A stretch of 64,000 nt of DNA from Rattus norvegicus (taxonomy: Eukaryota > Chordata > Mammalia > Rodentia > Muridae): the NCBI RefSeq assembly GCF_036323735.1, contig NW_026947409.1, forward strand, positions 482,810 to 546,809. Direction: 5' to 3'. Positions 10,906 through 20,499 of this stretch are shown piece after piece (position 1 is the stretch's first letter; each line of letters begins with the position of its first letter). The notes beneath the pieces are model-generated. The model saw only the letters and a list, made by a program, of their open reading frames with translations, was not told the DNA's origin and did not search any database. The position numbers and the translations under genes are program-made.

Positions 10906-11382
10906 ACCTTATTCCAAGTAAGGTGGTGTATATTGGGGCCGCTTAAATCTACCCAAGGAGGGAGTTGGGGTTTTAGCTCAGCGGTAGAACGCTTGCCTAG
11001 CAAGCGCAAGGTCCCAGGTTCAGTCCCCAGCTCCGAAAAAAAACAAAAAAACAAAACAAAAAACAAAAAAAAAAACCAAAAAAACAAAAAAAACAAAAAA
11101 ATAAAAACAAAAAAACTAACCAAGGACACTTTTCATCAACAAAACAAGAAAATTTGATTAAATCCTGATTCTTAACTCTTTCATCTCTCCCTGAGTGAGC
11201 ACTTGATCTCTCCTATGAATCAAGCCTCCTTATACAATACCTTCCCCATGGCGATGGGATGACACTTATTCAACCAGTCTTACTTCCCTCTCCAGCGATG
11301 CACGAGAGATGCACCCTGAAGAGTCCTCAATCTCTCCGAGGATCTCCAGTCTCCAGTGTCCTGTAGTTGGCCGTACTTCAGG
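10906..11382 (-). repeat. Leader (5' UTR) of ERV2 provirus, carrying an ID insertion
   Basis: Non-coding leader between PBS and internal region. Apart from the ID element at 10960-11115 it aligns with 5440-5745 at roughly 93% identity by eye. Its distal end holds an 8 bp inverted repeat, ccacctta/taaggtgg, around a 7-base loop at 10904-10926. Confidence 0.75.
10960..11115 (+). mobile_element. ID SINE with long A-rich tail, inside ERV2 leader
   Basis: Plus-strand ID head (gttggggttttagctcagcg, B box ggttcagtccc) followed by about 80 bp of A-rich tail with CAAAA/CCAAAA interruptions. The target duplication is ctacccaagga (10949-10959) and ctaaccaagga (11116-11126), one mismatch. The other leader copy at 5440-5745 has the empty site, so the insertion came after the two leaders formed. 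Confidence 0.95.
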
Positions 11383-11400
11383 GTCCCTGTTCAGGTGCCA
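11383..11400 (-). promoter_or_regulatory. Primer-binding site, Lys-tRNA type
   Basis: Minus strand TGGCACCTGAACAGGGAC, two bases after the LTR's terminal CA. It differs at two positions from the TGGCGCCCGAACAGGGAC site used with tRNA-Lys3, the site used by ETn/MusD elements and lentiviruses. An identical copy lies at 5746-5763. Confidence 0.85.
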
Positions 11401-11402
11401 CT

Positions 11403-11884
11403 TGTCCCCGCTAGCGGGGACCCAGTTATTCAGGGTCCCAATGGGGTGCTACACTTGGGCCTAAATGGGGGGGGCGAGAGAAGAATAAGACGAAGCAAAA
11501 GTTCTGTGGTCAATGTCTCATTGTTCATTGAGAGAAATGTACAGCATTTAAAGCTGTGAGGCAGGAATAGAAGTGGGAATTGAAGCTTAGGGTGGGGGAG
11601 TTTGGGAAGTGCCCAAGGATATAAGGTGAATCTCTACATAGCAAGATATCCTCCTATAACATAGAAGCAACAACTTTCAGGGACATGTTCTTTGAAAAGG
11701 TCGAACCCTTCTCAGGAATCTGCTCTCTGATGTCCGGTGTTTTGCTCAGGCTGAAATATCCTGTCATTGCTCCCAGGGTCTTCCTGGGAGAGGCTCTTAG
11801 AGGAGTATGTGTGGCCAAGAGTCACGTAGCCCCTTTGAGCTAAACAGTCACAAAACTGTCCAGGCCCAAATCCAATATTGCTCA
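11403..11884 (-). repeat. 5' LTR of ERV2 provirus
   Basis: About 482 bp, TGAGC...GGGGACA on the minus strand, about 90% or more identical by eye to the LTR at 5766-6242. A TTTAAA element lies on the minus strand about 130 bp before the 3' end. The PBS follows after two bases (AG). Outer flank 11885-11893 is ctataagag on the plus strand. Confidence 0.85.
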
Positions 11885-12124
11885 CTATAAGAGTATGCAT
11901 ATGACTAATTTCTAGCCAGCAACATATGAACAGAGACCACAGTCAAAATGTGTGCCATTTTTCTTCTTTATGTTTACCCTCCCTAGTACTGAAGATCAAA
12001 TTCCTATATACTTAAATATAGTTTCTTTATTCAATATCAGGAATGTATGTGTAAAGTTACAATACCTGGTGTTGGGAATTGTTTTATTTTGGCTCCCAAA
12101 ATGCCACACTTCCAGACATGAGAG

Positions 12125-12420
12125 TCCCTGAGAGCTACAACTGATAATAAAGAGTTGCCATAGCCAATAGCTGGGCAGAAAGTCAGAAAGCCAGGTCAAG
12201 GGATTGAGAGAGAGGGGAGGATGAAGAAAATGACCATGATCCAGTGTTAGAAGGATCAGAGTTAAGAGCTACAGGAGAGAAAGCAGCCAACAATGTAGGT
12301 GAAAAAGAATAGAACCCTACCGGAGAGTGGGGTGTTTCCCAGAAGGTAACAGGGCACCAAAGATAAAAGATAGATTTAAAAGGTGTTAAACCTGGCATGC
12401 TGGGTAGAAGGGAGATGGTA
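12125..12420. repeat. Unassigned rodent repeat (LTR-like)
   Basis: Contains ccaatagctgggcagaaagt, closely similar to gtcgacagctgggcagaaga at about 14854 in a comparable surrounding order (ataaagag..gcca..agctgggcag). This marks two copies of one dispersed family. I cannot name it. The plus-strand solo LTR follows directly. Confidence 0.4.
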
Positions 12421-13053
12421 GTGAGAGAAAGAGTTTTTAATTAGCCCAAAACTCAGCATAGGACTTGTCTCTGTAAGACAGATTGTTAAAAATACAAGAG
12501 AACTACTTTGCTTATCACCCAGTGTGAGCAACTGTTCTTTGTTCTGCCCCTGTGATGTTTACTTAAGCCCCTACTTGTGCTTTCCACCCATCCTGTCCTA
12601 CAGAGAGCATTCCAGGATACAGGCAGCCCAAACCTAACCAGAGATGTTTCAAATACATATGCTTCATCAATTCTGACAAACTTTTAAAAATAATGAGGAC
12701 CTGAAGACCCGACCCTTCTCCTGATTTAGTAGCTCTGTTCCAAGAACCAGGGGGCCATAAAAACTTTTGACGTCCCCTTATCTCCTGGAGCCATAAAACA
12801 ATCCTGTAATTTGCAGTACATTCTCCTTCGACATCTCCCCATCCCTTGGGGGTCACAGCCTCTGCCTTTAAATACTCTTTCTCCCAGCCTTTCGGGGTCG
12901 ACACCCCTGTCTCCGGCGAGGGATATGTGTCGGCCAGGAGATCTCCATAATAGATCTCCATAATAAACCTCATCTTTGCTTATTACATCCAAAATGGTCT
13001 CTCTGTGTCTGGGGTCCGCGGTTTCCCAAGATTTGAGTAAAGGTCTCTCTGCA
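12420..13053 (+). mobile_element. Solo ERV1 LTR, related to the 19.8-26.2 kb provirus
   Basis: The 3' half (about 12885-13053) is clearly homologous, in opposite orientation, to the LTRs at 19862-20382 and 25704-26223: ggggtcgacacccctgtctc, AATAAA (12962-12967), cctcatctttgcttattaca, ggtttcccaagatttgagta, and a ctctctgca end. A ttaaata element sits about 85 bp before the AATAAA. No PBS follows, so it is solo. The 5' boundary is approximate. Confidence 0.78.
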
Positions 13054-13102
13054 TGGGATCGTTCAGTAGCTGTCAGGAAGATTAGAAATGTCCAGACATT
13101 GA

Positions 13103-13171
<69 letters not shown>

Positions 13172-13195
13172 TGTCTGTCTGTCTGTCTGTCTGTC
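13103..13195. repeat. (TG)n-(TCTG)n compound microsatellite
   Basis: About 68 bp of TG with two TATG interruptions, then six CTGT units. The poly-His/Thr and poly-Cys/Val frames across it are repeat translations. Confidence 0.99.
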
Positions 13196-14585
13196 CTTCA
13201 TTCTCGAAACTAGAGAACACTTGGGCAGGTGCCATGCCTGTACTACAGAGCCAAAGATGTTTAATTGATTCACTACAGTCTCGTACATTGAGGTCCCAAG
13301 TGAGGGTCGCATTAACCTGAACACAATGGTTACACAGCCCACTCAAACAATGTACAGTTTATTCAGTTTCAACATCTTCTAAAGAAAAAGCAGGATAAAA
13401 GTTTTCCACTGTTTCTAGTTGTCACCAGAAGCTATTTCTCTAGCAATAGCACATCTTGTATCAAAGTGACCCGAACCTCTTTGCAGACTGAGAAATCTGT
13501 CAGCAGTGCAACTCTTAGGTGTATTAGAGGTGCTGCTGTCTAATTAACCTATAAACAAAGTTACATTCTCATGAGAAAATGACCCTGAAGTCCATGTCCT
13601 CAGGTTTACAGCTGATTTGGCAGACAGAGCACTAGGATCCTCTGCTTGAGGAAGTTGCCTCCTCTGTATCTCAGTGTAGTGAGGATAATTTTACCATCTT
13701 AGGGTGCACTGCAAAGGCAAGCTAGGAGCAGCCGCCTCATGACATATCTCTAAATTAAAGAAAAATAGTGCAACCCTAATCCCTAGAGAATGGCTGAGCA
13801 GACAGAGGGACCTTTGGCGCTGAATAGCCAGAGAAATGCTGCCCTCTGTGGATTAGCTGCCTACTTTTGGGCTCTCACAGGCAAGGGAAACGTCTTAATA
13901 TTTACACAAGATCCAGTCTTTTCCAATAGCTTGGTCTGTGCCCCAATTAACTTAGGAACACTTAGTAATTAAGTATTAGCAATTTGTTCCACATTTCAGC
14001 TACATAATTCACAATGACTAAAATGAGAAAAAATGAAAGGAAGTAAATTCTTAGTTATCTCAGATGTAAGAGTCAGGGACTTTAGAGAATTATACAACCT
14101 TTGTTGTGTAACTGAACCTTCAATAAGTTCCTCTTAAACCTTGAGTGTGACCAAGCAAGATTGATCCAGAAAGCAGCATTCTGGTTCACTTTTATACTAG
14201 ACTTAAGGACAATCATACACAATACACACATCAAATACAGAAATTTTCTTTTGTCCTCTCCTGCTCACATGGAAAGTCATGAAGACAGAAACTCAGATGG
14301 TAAACTTCAGTCCAGACAAAGTAAGCCAATTAAAATAAGAACAATAATAAAGAAATCTGGTTCGGTGGCACAAACCTTTGCTGGGCAGACAGAGACACCA
14401 TGTCCTCACTAGCCAGCCAGCCGAGCTTACCTGTCCTATTCCAAGTCAATGAAAACTCCTGTTTTATAAAAATGGTGGATGGCACCTGAAGAGTAACACC
14501 TAAAGTTGTCCTAAGGCCTCCACACATGCAAGCTCACATATGCAGACCCACAGGACCAAATTAGCCTATAAAAGGTTTTTCATGA
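13196..14585. other. Intergenic, nothing recognised
   Basis: No repeat family, motif or credible coding frame seen. Short frames at 13790-13972 and 14161-14412 have no recognisable domain. Confidence 0.5.
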
Positions 14586-14587
14586 GC

Positions 14588-14700
14588 CTGGAGGATAGCT
14601 CAATGGGTAAAGGTTCTTGTGTGGCAAAGCCTGATGTAATCAGTTCAATACCTGGGACATACATGGGAACATGACTCGTACCAGAAGCCCCTGACCTCCA
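14588..14700 (+). mobile_element. tRNA-derived SINE (B2/B3/B4 group), 5' part
   Basis: gcctggaggatagctcaatg, gcctgatgtaatcagttcaa, ctgggacatacatgg and a ctgacctcca end are the first two thirds of an old tRNA-derived SINE. A matching 3' end (cacacaactcctg...aataataaatgtaat) reappears at about 15196-15245. Confidence 0.65.
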
Positions 14701-15195
14701 TGCTTTGGGGTTTCTCTGCTGCTCTGTATTGTAATGCTAACTGCAGTCCTGCAAGGCCTGCTTGTCCCAGAGACAAGAGAGTTCACATGGAGGCTCAGGT
14801 GATACTATGTAAACTTGTGTCTCCCCAACTATTTCTGATAGGTGAATAAAGAGGCCAACAGTCGACAGCTGGGCAGAAGACACCCAGGCAGGGTTTAGCA
14901 TCCCAGGACTTCTGGAATCAGAGAAGAACCACGAGTGGCAAAGTAGGTGAAGGGAGGTGGGTTGCCTAATTGGAGTTAAGAGCAACCCAGATGAAACACA
15001 GCAAATTATATAGTGAGAACATTAGCTGGAAAACAGATATAACAGCCAGAGGATCCATATCTGCCAAGCTCCTGTGCTGATTAAGGCTTAATTTAAACAT
15101 AAAGCTTGTGGATGTCTTTTATCTGGGAACTAAGTGGTTAGAGACAGGGGAGAAACCCTGTGTTTGGATTAAATAATTTCTACAACATCTATACA
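14701..15195. mobile_element. LTR-like element apparently splitting a SINE
   Basis: About 495 bp starting TGCTTTGGGG and ending CTACAACA (TG...CA termini), lying between what look like two halves of one SINE. It shares agctgggcagaag with the repeat at 12125-12420. No clear target duplication, PBS or TATA was found, so the LTR nature is a guess from termini and context. Confidence 0.35.
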
Positions 15196-15410
15196 CACAA
15201 CTCCTGTCACCCTACACATACAAATAATAAATGTAATATTTAAAAGGGGGATAAGGAACTTGACATCAACCATGAGGATCCAAGTTCTATCACTAAAACC
15301 CATGTGGTAGGAGGACGACCACCTCACTCCTTCTCTTCTGACGTCCATATATGCACACTAACACATATAGACATATGCACACAGTACGATAATGCATTAA
15401 TTAACAGATT
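15196..15410 (+). mobile_element. SINE 3' end and a further SINE fragment
   Basis: 15196-15245 completes the SINE begun at 14588. From about 15262, gaggatccaagttctatcac, acccatgtggtagg and cttctgacgtcc outline a second eroded tRNA-derived SINE ending in an ACACATA-rich tail. Confidence 0.5.
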
Positions 15411-15599
15411 AATGAATTAATTAAATGTTTTCAAATCATCTGTTCTTGGCCCCCACTAACTTCTGTCTTGCGTTTACACAGCTCACTTCCCCACATCTGC
15501 CTCTCCTTCTCTCATGCCTGTCATGCTTGCATGTGTGTTTCCCCTCCCTTAGTGTCCATGCGTAAATCTATGTTCGCCTCTACATAAAACAGCTCTCAT

Positions 15600-15730
15600 G
15601 ACTAGACAGATGGTTCCCAGTTTAAAAGAATTTGCTGTGCCATCATAAGGCCTGGAGTCCAAATCCCTTCATCCTGCAATGACCAGTCACTGCAGCTGCC
15701 AGGAATCAGACAACATCCTCTTAAGCAGAA
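15600..15730 (+). mobile_element. Old tRNA-derived SINE fragment
   Basis: acagatggttcccagtttaa, gcctggagtccaaatccctt and cactgcagctgccaggaatc follow the B2/B3 order (A box, B box, body) but are heavily diverged. Confidence 0.4.
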
Positions 15731-16076
15731 ATAATGTAATACTGCCAGTAATTTGAAGAACACGCATTTACAAATAAATGGCATAAATGCAAAATTTGTC
15801 TGTTTAAAATGAAGCTCACAAGAGTTAGGAACTGGGTCATGAATCAAAGGGAAATAAAAATTCTGGTTCCTTTTATACCATGTGAGACAATCAAGTATTC
15901 TTATCTCTGCAAACCTGTTCCTTCTCATTTGCCAAATTTAAATAGTACTTTGGGATGTTAAATGGGAAACCATTTAGCAAAGAGTCCAGGAGCATAGTCC
16001 AAACACAGTAATTTACCAACTATTATTAAATTTTGGAACAAATGTTAAAAAAGAAGTAGTGTTTCACATTCATTTT

Positions 16077-16136
16077 TTTTTTTGGGTTCTTTTTTTCGGA
16101 CCTGGGGACCGAACCCAGGGCCTTGCACTTCCTAGG
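16077..16136 (-). mobile_element. 5'-truncated ID SINE with perfect TSD
   Basis: A minus-strand poly(T) and the complement of the ID 3' half (gggaccgaacccagggcc, ttgcacttcctagg). The A-box half is missing. Perfect 15 bp target duplication ttcacattcattttt at 16062-16076 and 16137-16151. A clear case of a truncated SINE integration. Confidence 0.95.
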
Positions 16137-16649
16137 TTCACATTCATTTTTAAGTGTTGGGCACAAGGCTTTCAATCCGATGACTTAATGTAGAGACTGA
16201 GATATAAAAGGAATTACAAAACAAAATTTGCCGAGGGCAAATGCTAAGTAAAAATACACTCCAACTTGAGTACCAGAATATAACATTTAGGAAAACTCCT
16301 AGTACAAAATGGGAGAAAACATCACACTAAAGATAATAAGATACCTCTCATTCCTGAACAATTCCTGAGTTCTTCTTGGGTTTTCCTGTCTGAATAAAGG
16401 AAGCCCCAGTAAGTTCTCTAATCACCACAATTGCATTTCCAGTAGAACATCAAAGCAACACCTAGGGAGGGAAAGGCATCTGTAGCTTTTCTTTCAACAA
16501 CTCATTTTATTTCATTCTAGACTTACGAGAAACTACTTAGAAAGTCAAAAAAATTTTGCCAAGGAACAAAATTCACTCAAAAAAAAATGAATTCTATTTT
16601 ATCTTTTGACAACAATAAAAAAATTTCAGAGAACAAGAAATGGTAACAA

Positions 16650-16785
16650 ATCTTTAAACCAAGCACCCTGGAGACAGAGGTAAGTTGGCCGATCACTTGA
16701 CTGTAAAACCAGGCTGATCTATAGGCTACTCAGGAAAAGTTCTTGCATCACTGAAAAATCCAGCCTCCAGCAAAAGGGTAGGAGG
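16650..16785 (+). mobile_element. Possible old B1-like SINE
   Basis: aagcaccctggagacagagg, tggccgatcacttgactg and aaaccaggctgatctatagg follow the B1 order (cagcac..ggcag, ggccgatc, ccagcctggtctata) with many changes. Confidence 0.4.
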
Positions 16786-16853
16786 CAGGAGAGACGAGAG
16801 GGAGGGAGGGAGGGAGAGGAAGAGGAAGACGGAGAGAGAGAGGGAGAGAAGAA
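16786..16853. repeat. Purine-rich (GGGA/GA)n tract
   Basis: gagggagggagggagggaga followed by GGAAGA/GAGA repeats on the plus strand: nearly all purine for about 65 bp. Confidence 0.9.
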
Positions 16854-16859
16854 CCAATT

Positions 16860-18079
16860 TTATTAAAAGGTTTGGATTATTTGTTTATATGTTTCTTTGC
16901 CTGGGGACTGCAGTGCAGAGAATTTTCTAGCAAAAAAAGCAAGCAGAATTTATTTATGAAGTTTGCAGGCACATCCCCACAGCAGTAGCTATCCGCTTCA
17001 CTGCTAAACTCTGTATAGCATAGAAGGATTGGATATGAATCTCCTCCAGTTTTCTTTCAAGCTGTAAACTGGAGGCAAGTACCATTTCATCACTTGTGGT
17101 TCGGGGAATGAGAAAGACACGCAGGCTCTGATGAACTTTCCACTGTGTTTACTTTCTAAATGCTTATATACCCTTTCTGTTTTCATGTTCCCCTTATAAC
17201 AAAAGCTTCTGTGACACTATTTCTATGTAATTGTCTCTATCTCTTCACTACATGAATACATGGTGCCCAGACTCTTCTGACTTCAATAGATAACAGAGAA
17301 AATTCGAGACTCACATCCACACCCCCTCTGCCATTATGTTACTAGTCTTCACCCCAACTCAGTAGTGCACTATGAGAGGATTCTCACAGAGGTGTGTGGA
17401 CAATCTAGTTTCTGATGGACAAGCTCTGTCCACATCACTTCCTCAATGACAACCCCTCAAACCCTAGTATATGCATCCTAATTATGTGAAACAGCCAGTA
17501 TGAACCCCCTGACCATTGCTTAGGGCAAATATTTAGGCAGGGCATCCCCTGTTCTCAAGTGCATGGAAATTTGTCTACAGTACAGGTGGCTTTGGGTCTC
17601 TGTGAGTAATCCCTACTTAAAGGTGGACTTGTCACAAGAAAGAGACCAGAGCTGCATCTTACAATCCTTAGAACTTCATATCTTATCAATTACACTCTGG
17701 GTTGCGTGGTTTCAGTTGCCACATATTCAAGTTACCATTTTTGTTTGTTTGCTTGCTTGTTTCTAGTATGGACAGAGAGAGGTAGCAGTTATACTGTGTT
17801 CTGTGTTTCAGATGTATGACTGTATGGTTGATTCTCTGTCTCTACTTCTGCAGTTACACCATCAGGTTGGCTTAGTACATTGAAATCTTCATTTTGTGGT
17901 TCAAAAATGACTTCTTCCCAATTCTAATTGTAGCATCAGAATCTCAGTACAATTTTAGTTTATGCATAGTGTAGAATTTAACAGAAAACATATTGTTACC
18001 CTCAGTTTTAGAATTGAGACATAAAGCTTTGCTAATTTTCAGTTCCTGTTCTTGAGGCCATTGTGTTTGGGGAACATCA
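16860..18079. other. Intergenic, nothing recognised
   Basis: No repeat family or credible exon seen. Short frames (17004-17186 minus, 17563-17766 plus) lack known motifs. Confidence 0.5.
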
Positions 18080-18224
18080 TGTAACTACTAATTGCATGTC
18101 AACTTGGTCAGGCATGGGATGCCCAGGAGCTGACCAAACATTATATCTGAAGGTATCTGGAAGAGTGTCCTAAATCGCTTAGCATCCACACTGGTGGACA
18201 AACTGAAGCACATAACTGATCCTT

Positions 18225-18228
<4 letters not shown>
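18080..18228 (+). repeat. Possible old mammalian interspersed repeat
   Basis: attgcatgtcaacttggtca, tgaccaaacatta, atctgaaggtatctggaaga and actggtgga follow the order of a common mammalian repeat with a 'TGTCAACTTGG' signature. I cannot name the family. The adjoining TG tract may have grown from its end. Confidence 0.35.

Positions 18229-18278
<50 letters not shown>
18227..18278. repeat. (TG)n microsatellite
   Basis: Uninterrupted TG dinucleotides over about 50 bp. Confidence 0.99.
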
Positions 18279-18279
<1 letters not shown>

Positions 18280-19152
18280 TTGTCATTTTAACAGATCCTC
18301 AATAAGGTTCAGGATCAAAACGAGAACCAAGGAAAGTGACTGATGGTGCTGGAGAATAGGAAACATCCAATAGCCAGCAACATAGAAACTTCCCAGGACT
18401 CTGTGGACTGTGTGGATGACAGTGCACATCCTTTAAATCTAATCTCCAGGTTTCATCAAATGTTTGCTACAGTGAATGGTGTGAGCTTTGTCTAGTTTAT
18501 TACCAGGTACAGATGGACTTCTTCGAAAACTGTCTTAGAAAACATTTAGACATGTGTAGAAATCAACAAGTAAAATTGAGTATTTTGAAAGACAGGAATC
18601 CTGTCAACGGAATGATGCAAGCCCAGTGTCTGCTTCCTCCACGTAGTTCTCCTTTCCTTCAACTTTATCTTTCCCTATCTTTGAAGAGTGACGTACAGCA
18701 AGTAGCTTGCCTTCCAAAGCCTCTGAATTATAGATCCATAAAGGAAATCAATGAATTTTAAATTTCAAGAAATAAGTATTAGAGTTCTTAAAGAAATATA
18801 ACCAATTTATATGTCTCTCTCTGTCTCTTTGCTCTGTATACACAGTCATATGGTGCACAATGTTTTTGTCTATAGTCTATTTCACACTAAGGCTACAAAA
18901 CTGCCGAGGAACAGCTTTCTCTGTCTTTATTCCAGCCCTTGACTTACATGTGGCTCTCTATGTGTGTCTACTTGTCTAGCCAGTGTTATGTTTGAAAGAA
19001 ATCTCAAAAGTGAAGATCTCACAGTTGAGATTCTAGTCAGCCTAACAGCCTGAGAATAAAAAATGTCACTGACAGATCAATCCCCCAAATCAAGCTAGGA
19101 ATCAACCTTCATCTTTATTCCTCATTCTATTCAGCCACCAAGTCACCGGCTG

Positions 19153-19153
<1 letters not shown>

Positions 19154-19237
<84 letters not shown>
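19154..19237. repeat. (CA)n-(GA)n compound microsatellite
   Basis: About 41 bp of CA followed directly by about 43 bp of GA. Confidence 0.99.
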
Positions 19238-19238
<1 letters not shown>

Positions 19239-19499
19239 GAATAAATAATATTTTTTGTAAAGACTCAAATGTCATAATCCCTAAGAATGAATCTTAGCCT
19301 CTAGTCAGTGTTGCAGAACAGAAGGCAGAAGCAGGCCATTCAAAAGGAGCAGCAGGCCAAGTCTTCAGCAAGCTAGTATGTTTCTAAGTAGGTGTGTCCT
19401 AAGGCAAAACAAGTTTGGAACCTGGGTGAGTCTGAACAAATGGACCATCAAAGGTTTATTTGATAACTTGATGCAGACATTTGCAGACTTGGAGCAGAA

Positions 19500-19705
19500 T
19501 TAATGATAATGTTGGCATTCATTCTACACTCCACCCAACAGTTACCTAGCAACAGACAGGTAGGCTTTGCTTGCTATAAAAGGTACTATTTGGACTCTCT
19601 TCCATTCTCTGATTCTCTAACCTCCATATTCTCCCTGACCACTTTCACTTTTCTCTTCTTCCCCTCCCCCATCTCTCTTCACATGTTCCCAGCCAGCTTC
19701 CTCTC

Positions 19706-19760
<55 letters not shown>

Positions 19761-19790
19761 TTCCCTCCCCCACTCAGTCTTTTAGTCTTT
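19500..19790 (+). mobile_element. 5' part of an older LTR interrupted by the ERV1 provirus
   Basis: Plus-strand TATA box gctataaaaggt (about 19574-19585), followed by pyrimidine-rich sequence that ends in a (CT)n run (19701-19758). Matching pyrimidine-rich sequence resumes at 26224 on the far side of the provirus and reaches an AATAAA at about 26300. I infer one old LTR split in two. The 146-residue frame at 19503-19943 crosses the (CT)n tract and the provirus edge and is not a gene. Confidence 0.5.
19701..19758. repeat. (CT)n microsatellite
   Basis: CTCTC-rich, then pure CT for about 45 bp. Located between the split LTR and the provirus edge. Confidence 0.98.
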
Positions 19791-19841
19791 CTCCCTGAAA
19801 GATCCCAGCTGGAGTCTCAGGATGGTGCACCCCAAACACCG

Positions 19842-19859
19842 ATTCCGGACGAGCCCCAA
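19842..19859 (-). promoter_or_regulatory. Second Pro-type PBS, downstream of 3' LTR
   Basis: Minus strand TTGGGGCTCGTCCGGAAT, two bases after the 3' LTR end, 16 of 18 matches to the canonical tRNA-Pro site. It is followed by about 45 bp that loosely resembles the leader (both copies have cctSagactcc). Unexpected after a 3' LTR. Confidence 0.75.
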
Positions 19860-19861
19860 AA

Positions 19862-20382
19862 TGAATTTCCTACACAGAGAGACTCTTATTTAAGTCTTGG
19901 GAAATCATGGACCCCAACCACAGAGAGATCATTTTGGACGTAATAAGCAAAGGCGAGGTTTATTATGGAGACCTATTACAGAGAACTCTGGGCCGACATG
20001 TATCCCGTGCAAGAGACAGTGGTGTTGACCCCGAAATTTAAAAGTCAGTGGTTTATATAGGGAAAGCTAGGGGGTTTGGCGCGGTTACACACAATTTCCT
20101 AATTTTTGCCATGGCTATAAGTGATTGGCTCTTTCAAACAGACAACACAGCAGAACAGTACGTGCTGACTGGGGCGTACAGGATTTTAGAAGCTAGGGGA
20201 ATATCAGGGTTTCAAAGATATCTGGTTAAGGTGTGACTCTGAGTAAGCTGGAGGAGGTGCCCTTCTGTATCTTAGTGGCCCTTCAGACTTGGCTGTAGGT
20301 CAGACCCCGCCCTGTCTGGATTTTGAAACTTATTCTTTTAATTTTATATTTTAAACCTTTAATCTGTATAATTTTCTTTTCA
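19862..20382 (-). repeat. 3' LTR of ERV1 provirus
   Basis: 521 bp, TGAAAAG...TTCA on the minus strand. TATA box ctatataaacc (20050-20060) and AATAAA (19959-19964). Homologous to 25704-26223 throughout, except for about 45 bp in U5 that the 5' LTR has lost. Confidence 0.9.
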
Positions 20383-20397
20383 TTCCCCTCTTTTTCT
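20383..20397 (-). promoter_or_regulatory. Polypurine tract of ERV1 provirus
   Basis: Minus strand agaaaaagaggggaa directly abuts the LTR start TGAAAAG, the classical arrangement for plus-strand priming. It proves that the LTR at 19862-20382 is the 3' LTR. Confidence 0.88.
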
Positions 20398-20499
20398 ATT
20401 AAGTATTTCTAATCTTTGAATTTCCTTACCAAATCTCGTATTTGGTCTCACCAGTTGTCCTAACTGACTGGTACTGTTGTCTCAGTACCATTAACCACA

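Larger units (their letters stand above)
5387..11887 (-). mobile_element. ERV2 (ETn/MusD-like) provirus with extra 3' LTR-PBS-leader unit
   Basis: Read on the minus strand from 11887: LTR (11403-11884), Lys-type primer-binding site (PBS), leader (10906-11382), about 4.6 kb of mostly non-coding internal DNA, a polypurine tract, LTR (5766-6242), a second PBS, a second leader (about 5440-5745), and a 54 bp LTR tip (5387-5440). Flanking hexamers caagag (5381-5386) and taagag (11888-11893) match at 5 of 6 and fit the 6 bp duplication typical of ERV2/ERVK. If that is right, LTRs begin TAG-TGAGC rather than TG. The lack of gag-pro-pol similarity and the Lys-type PBS suggest a non-autonomous ETn-like element. 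The class is inferred, not searched. Confidence 0.75.

Noticed and set aside
12726..13346. 206-residue minus-strand frame, one of the longest in the window
   Set aside because: The middle is poly-(His-Thr) from the (TG)n tract, and the rest translates the solo LTR backwards. No domain, and no reason to expect a gene.
19503..19943. 146-residue plus-strand frame with a hydrophobic Ser/Leu-rich stretch
   Set aside because: The hydrophobic part is the (CT)n repeat, and the frame crosses the boundary into an antisense LTR.
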